A DNA stretch of 48,888 nt from contig JAILQZ010000087.1 in the NCBI GenBank assembly GCA_024698685.1, positions 1-48,888 of the forward strand, written 5' to 3'. The translations under genes and the position numbers were made by a program. This DNA is from a bacterium (GTDB lineage: Bacteria; Actinomycetota; Coriobacteriia; Coriobacteriales; CADBOM01). Below, piece after piece: positions 43,905 through 48,888 of this stretch; position 1 is the stretch's first letter; every line of letters begins with the position of its first letter. The notes beneath the pieces were generated by a model, which saw nothing but the letters and a program-made list of their open reading frames with translations, was not told the origin of the DNA and ran no database searches.

Positions 43905-44621
43905 CTAGTTGAAGTAGCGCTTTGCGTCTGGATCGCTGGGATCGAGATCCTCTCCGATGATCTCCTTGGTCTCCGGATCCATGATCATTCCGCCATGCTC
44001 CTTATGCTTGAACATGATCGCAACCTGCGCAGGACCCTCGATGAGGGCGAGATACATATGCAGGCCGGTGAAGATGATGAAGACCCACATCATGAAGAAG
44101 TGGATGATCCTCACGTTCATGATTCCGCCAACGAGGTTGGTGAACCAAACGAAGATGCCCCAGTCGCAGGTGGGTCCCCAGAGCGCAAAGCCGGTGAAGC
44201 CCATGAAGAGAAGCAGGAACGGAATCCCCGCATAGGAGAGCTTTTGCGGCGAACCGTACTTGGTGCCCTTGGGATGGTCCTTCTTAAGGAAGAGGTAGTA
44301 CTTGATCCAGGGAAGGAACTGATGCTTGTTGCCCTTGCTGGGCAGATAGTTCTTGATGTCCCTGTCGAGGCCCTCGCGGGTTCCGCCATACTGGGCCGAC
44401 TTGATGAAGAAGGCCATGATCACCCTTGCGAAGAGGTTAATCAGGATGACGAACGCGCAGACCATGTGCAATCCGCGACAAAGGCCCATGATCGACGGAA
44501 TCGCGGGGTAATGGATGAAGAGGCCCGAGATGATCAGGCAGAACATGCAGATAGCATTGATCCAGTGCGTGATCACGAATGGAAGCGGGTGAGCCTCTTT
44601 GTAATGTGCGAGATGCGCCAT
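43905..44621 (-). CDS. Hydrogenase cytochrome b subunit
   Basis: A 238-aa membrane protein with four main helices of the HyaC/HupC type. Histidines suited to heme binding lie in ITHWINAICMF, RGLHMVCAF, VRIIHFFMMW and FTGLHMYLAL. It takes electrons from the small subunit and passes them to quinone in the membrane. Its ATG follows the large-subunit stop directly (TAA then ATG), so the two are co-translated. It is close to the family length of about 230 aa; the C-terminal 30 residues (GGMIMDPETKEIIGEDLDPSD) are acidic. Confidence 0.9.
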   Translation of the reverse strand: MAHLAHYKEAHPLPFVITHWINAICMFCLIISGLFIHYPAIPSIMGLCRGLHMVCAFVILINLFARVIMAFFIKSAQYGGTREGLDRDIKNYLPSKGNKHQFLPWIKYYLFLKKDHPKGTKYGSPQKLSYAGIPFLLLFMGFTGFALWGPTCDWGIFVWFTNLVGGIMNVRIIHFFMMWVFIIFTGLHMYLALIEGPAQVAIMFKHKEHGGMIMDPETKEIIGEDLDPSDPDAKRYFN

Positions 44622-46256
44622 TTACTTCACCCCCCAAGGATTGGTAACTACTTCGAAGTGCTTGCCAGTGGCGGGCTCGTTGACGTGAACCGCGCAAGCC
44701 ACGCACGGATCGAAACTGTGGACTACCCTCAGCGCGTTGATCGGCTTCTCGACATCATCGACCGGGCATCCGATGAGCGCCTGCTCCATCGGGCCCTTGA
44801 CGCCGTCGGCATCCCTCGGGGAGATGTTCCAGGTGGTGGGGATGATGATCTGATAGTCCTGGATCTCGTTGTTCTTGATGCGCTCGAAGTGATAGAGGGC
44901 ACCTCGCGGAGCCTCCCACATTCCAGCTCCCTCGCCCGTCTCATGAGCGGGCTCGGTGAAGTACTTGGTGCTCGGATCCGCAGCGGCCTTGCCCAACTCG
45001 GTGAGCCACTCGACCTCGAGGTTGGCGATGTAGAGGCACTCAAGATTGCGGGCCACGATGCGGCCGAGGACCGATTCGAGGTCGTGGATGCCAACGCCAA
45101 GCGTCTTGGTGGTGCTGTCGATGAGCTTGACGATCTCGGGAACACCCCTCATGTAGGCGACGAGCATACGGGAAAGCGGACCGGCCTCATAGGGCTTGCC
45201 GTCGTAGCGCGGAGCCTTGCACCACGTGTACTTGCCCTCGAGATCCCTTCCGCCCTCGGGGAACTCGGGGTCGGTGAGGCCATGGCGCGGGTTGAGGTTG
45301 GACTCTGTCTTGTAGTAGCTATGGCCGGTGTACTCGGTGATGAGCGACTCATCGACGTCGTGCAGCTTGAACTTGCCGTCGATGACTCCAGCGGGGAGAT
45401 ACCTCTCGTTGGGCTTCTGCGATGGGCTGTTGAAGACGCCCCATGCAGCGTAGCGACCCGGGCCCTTGCCGAAGCCGAGAGCCTCGGTGTAGTAGGGGCC
45501 GATCGCCAGAGTGTCAGGGATGAGGGTGTTGGCCACCCAGTCGCGAATCTCGATGGCGCGCATCAGCGCATCGTCGATCTTCTCCACCGTAGGAACGTAG
45601 GTGGTTCCGCCGGGGATGGAGGTCATGATGTGCGGCATCTTTCCGCCGAGGAGGCCGGAGATCTGCGACGCCTTGGCCTGATACTGCAGAGCCTCGAGAT
45701 AATGGGCCGTTGCGATGAGGTCGAGCTCGGGGGGCAGGTTGAAGGTGTCCCTCGAGAACCAGTTGCCGGAGAAGATCGAGAGCTGCCCGTTCTTGATGAA
45801 CGACTCGAGATGCTTCTTGACGGCCGCGAAGTCGGAGTTGCCGGTTCCCGCAGCATTTGCGAGATCGTAGGTATCCGCAACGTTCGCGCTCAGCGCGTTG
45901 GTGGGATCGACGTAGTCGAGTCCGGTGAGATTGTAGAACCACAGGATGTGCGAGTGCAGGAACTGCGAGCCCTCGAGGATGTTGCGGACGAGCCTCGCGC
46001 CGTTCTCCAGCGTGATGCCGTAGGCGCCCTCGCCTGCGAAGCAGGCTGCGTGCGCATGGGAGATCGGGCAGACGCCGCAGATGCGCTGCGCGATCATCGC
46101 TGCATCTGCCGGCTCGCGATTCTGAAGGATGAGCTCCATGCCGCGGAAGAGGCCACCGGTTACCCAAGCATCGGTTACCTTGCCGCCGGAAACCTCCATC
46201 TCAACCCTGAGATGGCCCTCGATTCTGGATACAGGGTCGATGACTGATCTGGCCAT
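44622..46256 (-). CDS. NiFe hydrogenase large subunit
   Basis: A 544-aa subunit that holds the NiFe(CN)2CO site. Its four metal cysteines are in RICGVCPISHAHA (Cys60, Cys63) and FDPCVACAVH (Cys518, Cys521). The conserved His524 is followed by a 20-residue tail, VNEPATGKHFE and on, that the maturation protease removes. It uses Cys rather than Sec at the nickel position. Its start overlaps the small-subunit stop by 1 base (TAATG). With the Tat-exported small subunit and the cytochrome b it forms a membrane-bound uptake hydrogenase facing the outside. Confidence 0.96.
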   Translation of the reverse strand: MARSVIDPVSRIEGHLRVEMEVSGGKVTDAWVTGGLFRGMELILQNREPADAAMIAQRICGVCPISHAHAACFAGEGAYGITLENGARLVRNILEGSQFLHSHILWFYNLTGLDYVDPTNALSANVADTYDLANAAGTGNSDFAAVKKHLESFIKNGQLSIFSGNWFSRDTFNLPPELDLIATAHYLEALQYQAKASQISGLLGGKMPHIMTSIPGGTTYVPTVEKIDDALMRAIEIRDWVANTLIPDTLAIGPYYTEALGFGKGPGRYAAWGVFNSPSQKPNERYLPAGVIDGKFKLHDVDESLITEYTGHSYYKTESNLNPRHGLTDPEFPEGGRDLEGKYTWCKAPRYDGKPYEAGPLSRMLVAYMRGVPEIVKLIDSTTKTLGVGIHDLESVLGRIVARNLECLYIANLEVEWLTELGKAAADPSTKYFTEPAHETGEGAGMWEAPRGALYHFERIKNNEIQDYQIIIPTTWNISPRDADGVKGPMEQALIGCPVDDVEKPINALRVVHSFDPCVACAVHVNEPATGKHFEVVTNPWGVK

Positions 46257-47473
46257 TACTCATCGCCTCCCTCTTGGACATCCTCGACAACCTCTGGCGC
46301 CTCGGCTGCCTTGGGCTGCTTCTTGCTCCAGTCGCTCTCGGTCTCGATCGGCGCGCCGCCCTTGGTGCGTCCGGCGAACTTCATGCCGAAGCCGTGAGCT
46401 GCGATCGCCACGCCCGCGATGCCGGTTACTGCAATCGCCAGGGTGGTGGGCTGGAAGTTGGTGCTTCCGACGTGCATGTCATGGAAACGCTGCAGGAACG
46501 GAGCGTTGTTGTTGACCCAGTTGTTCCTGCTGGAGCGCGGATTGCAGGATGCGCATCCGATGCAGGGCGCTCCGGCCTCGACGCACCAGCTGGCCTTGCC
46601 GTTCCAGCGAACCACCGGGCAGTTGGAGTAGGTCTGCGGACCCTTGCATCCCATCGCGTAGAGGCAATAGCCCTTGCGCTCCTCGTCCGAGCCGAACTCG
46701 TAGACGAACTCGCCGTTCTCGAAGTGGCCGCGCCTCGGGCAGTTCTCATGGATGAGCTGGCCGAACGAGAGCTCGGGCTCGTTGTTCGAGTTGAGCTTTG
46801 GCAGCTGCCCGGTGAGGACGAAGTTCATGACGACCTCGACGATGTGCTCCGGATTGACCGGACACGACGGAAGGTTGATGACCGGCGTTGCGATGCCGTT
46901 TTGCTTGAGGAACTTCTGGACGCCCATCGCACCTGCGGGATTGGGATGCGCTGCGCACCATCCGCCATCGACCGCGCAAGAGCCTGCGGAGATCACCGCG
47001 AGCGCATTGCTGGCAGCGTGGATGAGGGCATCGGTGCCCTTCTCGTCGGCAACCATGAGCGCGTTGCCATCCCAACCGGTCATGACAGCGCCCTCGTAGA
47101 TGAGGATGTATCCGCCGGCTTCGATCGTCTCCTCCTTGGCCTTCTCGAGAGAGTGGCCCGCCGCAGCGGAGAGCGTCTCCGAGTAGTTAAGGGAGAGATA
47201 GTCCAAAACCAAGGTAGCCACATCTGGCTCTACGGCCTGCGCCAGGGACTCGGTGCAGCCCGAACAGGATCCTGCCTCGATCCAGACAACCGGAATCAGC
47301 TTGCCGGTTGCGGAACCGATCTCGAGCGCTTCGGCCACCTTCGGCCCCATCGTGGATGAGAGCCCGATGGCTGCGGCGACTCCACCGCAGAATTTGAGGA
47401 ATGTGCGTCGCGAGACACCCTTGCTGGCAAGGTAGCTAGCAAGCCCCGCTTCGCGGACCTCCGGCATTACCAT
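46256..47473 (-). CDS. NiFe hydrogenase small subunit, Tat-exported
   Basis: A 405-aa subunit with three Fe-S clusters. The Tat motif SRRTFLKF (residues 21-28) is in the N-terminal leader, the proximal-cluster cysteines start at WIEAGSCSGCTES, and further Cys sets are in CPVNPEH, ENCPRRGHF, CLYAMGCKGP and CIGCASCN. A C-terminal membrane helix (TTLAIAVTGIAGVAIAAHGF) anchors it. The last 35 residues are acidic and Pro-rich, an unusual tail for this family. AGGAGG is 7 bases before ATG 47473. It heads the hydrogenase operon and is divergent from larB; the 324-bp gap between them holds the shared control region. Confidence 0.95.
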   Translation of the reverse strand: MVMPEVREAGLASYLASKGVSRRTFLKFCGGVAAAIGLSSTMGPKVAEALEIGSATGKLIPVVWIEAGSCSGCTESLAQAVEPDVATLVLDYLSLNYSETLSAAAGHSLEKAKEETIEAGGYILIYEGAVMTGWDGNALMVADEKGTDALIHAASNALAVISAGSCAVDGGWCAAHPNPAGAMGVQKFLKQNGIATPVINLPSCPVNPEHIVEVVMNFVLTGQLPKLNSNNEPELSFGQLIHENCPRRGHFENGEFVYEFGSDEERKGYCLYAMGCKGPQTYSNCPVVRWNGKASWCVEAGAPCIGCASCNPRSSRNNWVNNNAPFLQRFHDMHVGSTNFQPTTLAIAVTGIAGVAIAAHGFGMKFAGRTKGGAPIETESDWSKKQPKAAEAPEVVEDVQEGGDE

Positions 47474-47715
47474 TCGTTTACCTCCTCAACTCAAAAAGAT
47501 GCAACGCCTGCTTCCTCAGCGTGTCGCATTACCATCGACTGAGCATCTTTTCCCTTCATAACACCGCAATGCTTGAAAATGCGAGCAACAACGATGAACT
47601 ATTTGCAATAATATGCGTTAGCAAAACGTTGCTTCTGCACGCAAAAAAAGCACAGTCGGCGACAAGGTATATTCTATCTGCAGACGCAGCTTTTGAGTAA
47701 CCCGTGAAGCACTTG

Positions 47716-47733
47716 ATGTAATGTAATGTAATG
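47716..47733. repeat. Short tandem repeat (ATGTA)x3.6
   Basis: Three full ATGTA units and ATG, immediately upstream of the NikR-like site. Five-base repeats change spacing by half a helical turn when a unit is lost or gained. Confidence 0.7.
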
Positions 47734-47742
47734 AACCCGAAA

Positions 47743-47770
47743 GTGTTACAAAACTGCAGGAAAATAACAC
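47743..47770 (+). promoter_or_regulatory. NikR-like operator upstream of larB
   Basis: GTGTTAC, 14 bases, ATAACAC. From memory, the NikR operator type known for Geobacter/Desulfovibrio is GTGTTAC-N13/14-GTAACAC; this site has one mismatch. The flanking AA and TT extend the symmetry. It lies 27 bp before the larB start. No nikR gene is in the window. Confidence 0.6.
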
Positions 47771-47797
47771 TTTTTCAATGCTTCGGAGAGGCGCGAA

Positions 47798-48508
47798 ATG
47801 GAGCTTCAGGAATACGCAAATCTGGACTATGACAGAGAGCGAAGATGCGGCTTTCCCGAGGTGATCTTCGGGGAGGGAAAAACCGCCGAGCAGATCTGCG
47901 AAATAGCCTCTGCGCTGCTGAAACGCCATGATCTTGTGCTCGCCACGCGGGTGAGCGATGAGAAGGCTGCAGAGGTGCTGGCGCAAATCGATGACGCGAT
48001 CTACATGCCAATTCCTAGGCTGCTCTTCGTCGACAGGCGCGAGAACCCGATCCGCACCAACAACGTCAACGAGGCGCTGACGACGGTGACGCAATCCCGC
48101 ACCACGGGGAACATCATCGTGTGCTGTGCGGGGACAAGCGACCTCCCAGTGGCCCAGGAGGCGGCGATGACCGCATGCCTGATGGGCTCGCACGTCACGC
48201 TGCTCACCGACATCGGTGTGGCCGGGGTTCACAGGACGTTGGCGCACGAGGACGAGCTCAAGAGCGCTCGCGTGATCGTCGCCGTAGCGGGCATGGAGGG
48301 CGCGCTCCCCTCGTTGATCGCGGGGCTGGTAGGCGTGCCGGTTGTCGCGGTGCCCACCAGCGTCGGATACGGGGCGAGCTTCGGGGGAATCTCCGCTTTG
48401 CTCTCCATGATGAACAGCTGCGCCGGCGGGGTCAGCGTTGTCAACATCGACAACGGCTTCGGCGCAGGGCAGGTTGCTCACAGGATCAATTCACCAAGCT
48501 GGCTATAG
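47798..48508 (+). CDS. larB: LarB, pyridinium-3,5-biscarboxylic acid synthase
   Basis: A 236-aa enzyme of the AIR-carboxylase (PurE-like) fold that carboxylates nicotinic acid adenine dinucleotide, the first step of the nickel-pincer cofactor. The N-terminal segment YDRERRCGFPEVIFGEGKT and the PurE-like core (IVCCAGTSDLPVAQEA, then GMEGALPSLIAGLVGVPVVAVPTSVGYGASFGG) are diagnostic. Length is usual. GGAGAGG lies 6 bases before the ATG. The stop is 21 bp ahead of larC. Its upstream region carries the NikR-like repeat, which suggests nickel-dependent expression. Confidence 0.93.
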   Translation: MELQEYANLDYDRERRCGFPEVIFGEGKTAEQICEIASALLKRHDLVLATRVSDEKAAEVLAQIDDAIYMPIPRLLFVDRRENPIRTNNVNEALTTVTQSRTTGNIIVCCAGTSDLPVAQEAAMTACLMGSHVTLLTDIGVAGVHRTLAHEDELKSARVIVAVAGMEGALPSLIAGLVGVPVVAVPTSVGYGASFGGISALLSMMNSCAGGVSVVNIDNGFGAGQVAHRINSPSWL

Positions 48509-48529
48509 GATGAATAGCTAAGGGGAAAC

Positions 48530-48888
48530 ATGGCACGCATAGCATCGATGGACCTTTCTACCGGCATTTCTGGTGACAAGTTCCTTGGCGCGATGATCCA
48601 GGCAAGCGAGAAGCTCGGGATCATGAGTCGCCAAGAGTTCGCTACGATCTTCGAGAGCGCGCTGAGCGATGTGGATGTCAGCATCCGCGACGTTTGCGTC
48701 GAAGGCATCAGCGGGCTCAAGATCGACGTGATCGACAAGCACGACCACGGGCACGACCACGGGCATCACCACCACGATCATGATCATCACCATGATCACG
48801 GGCGCCATGACCATGACCATGACCACGGAGACGGGCACTTCCACAGGCACTGGAGCGATATCCGCGCGATGATCCTAGAATGGGAGCG
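48530..48888 (+). CDS. larC: LarC, nickel-insertion protein (N-terminal part; 3' end outside window)
   Basis: The first 119 codons of LarC, which uses CTP to place nickel in the pincer cofactor. The N-terminus RIASMDLSTGISGDKFLGAMI is the family start. Residues about 75-107 form a very His/Asp-rich stretch (HDHGHDHGHHHHDHDHHH) that can store or deliver nickel, followed by HRHWSDIRAMI, where homology resumes. In several bacteria LarC is split by a programmed frameshift; that part lies beyond the window. AGGGG precedes the ATG. Confidence 0.92.
   Translation, partial: MARIASMDLSTGISGDKFLGAMIQASEKLGIMSRQEFATIFESALSDVDVSIRDVCVEGISGLKIDVIDKHDHGHDHGHHHHDHDHHHDHGRHDHDHDHGDGHFHRHWSDIRAMILEWE

Larger units (their letters stand above)
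47474..47797. promoter_or_regulatory. Shared control region between the hydrogenase operon and larBC
   Basis: No gene is seen in this AT-rich 324-bp gap. It contains TTTGC-N14-GCAAA around 47601-47624, an ATGTA tandem repeat at 47716, and the NikR-like inverted repeat at 47743. Divergent promoters for the hydrogenase and lar genes must lie here; I find no clear -35/-10 pair for either. Confidence 0.6.

Noticed and set aside
43806-46247. 813-aa plus-strand ORF opposite the hydrogenase genes
   Set aside because: Antisense shadow of the hydrogenase large subunit and cytochrome b genes.
46256-46256. Selenocysteine codon in the hydrogenase large subunit
   Set aside because: The nickel-binding motif reads DPCVAC with ordinary Cys codons and no in-frame TGA.
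48755-48830. Repeated CAT/GAC units in larC as a possible simple-repeat element
   Set aside because: They encode the His/Asp-rich metal-binding stretch normal for LarC proteins.

Overview
This 48.9 kb window is chromosomal DNA of about 60% GC, and most likely comes from an anaerobic actinobacterium of the class Coriobacteriia. That assignment is inference. It rests on an actinobacterial-type dnaK-grpE-dnaJ-hspR-clpB operon, an oxygen-independent ribonucleotide reductase, a butyrate kinase pair, a Tat-exported membrane NiFe hydrogenase and a Mo/Se-type accessory cluster. There are no phage genes, transposases, rRNAs or CRISPR arrays. Almost all the DNA is housekeeping or energy metabolism, packed into short operons with many coupled start and stop codons.

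Layout. 1-1546: the end of one butyrate kinase gene and a complete second one. 1562-5197 (minus): a MobA-like nucleotidyltransferase, then nrdG and nrdD behind a tandem NrdR-box promoter. 5198-7646: a 770 bp intergenic stretch with a decayed or very short ORF, then a sodium:solute symporter and its terminator. 7770-8897: a ferredoxin-domain aldo/keto reductase. 9020-12413 (minus): a small membrane ORF (absent from the ORF track), trkH, an OB-fold-like exported protein and rsgA. 12575-20230 (minus): dnaK, grpE, a zinc-finger-less dnaJ, hspR, clpB and punA, reading from high to low coordinates. 20445-24623 (minus): an LCP-family wall enzyme, murA and a bactofilin-like membrane protein. 25088-27024: a TetR regulator with a striking palindrome, an XRE regulator and a class-I amidotransferase-like hydrolase. 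27102-27439: tRNA-His and tRNA-Lys flanking a 13 bp inverted repeat. 27556-33744: a D-2-hydroxyacid dehydrogenase, then a cluster resembling the DVU_1551/1553/1555 families (C-GCAxxG-C-C protein, NTP transferase-HD fusion, class-V aminotransferase, unknown 102-aa protein, small AMP-dependent ligase), facing an XdhC gene with a DUF3467 protein. 34209-37420: a divergent trigger factor, a ZIP metal transporter and larE. 37507-39030 (minus): an FMN reductase and an Mrp-type Fe-S carrier ATPase. 39193-42225: a Ser/Thr kinase divergent from a lipoprotein made of pentad repeats, then a MarR regulator. 42262-47473 (minus): NiFe hydrogenase small subunit, large subunit and cytochrome b, then the maturation protease and a PflX-like radical SAM protein. 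47798-48888: larB and the start of larC.

How it works together. Nickel is a recurrent theme: a NiFe hydrogenase with its protease, the nickel-pincer cofactor genes larB, larC and larE, and a ZIP metal transporter. An inverted repeat in front of larB (GTGTTAC-N14-ATAACAC) matches, from memory, the NikR operator type GTGTTAC-N13/14-GTAACAC. This suggests nickel-responsive control of lar and perhaps of the divergent hydrogenase operon. A second theme is molybdenum-hydroxylase maturation (MobA-like proteins, XdhC and the DVU_155x-like genes), but the hydroxylase itself is not in the window. The least understood parts are the DVU_155x-like cluster, the kinase/pentad-repeat lipoprotein pair and the small ORF ahead of trkH.
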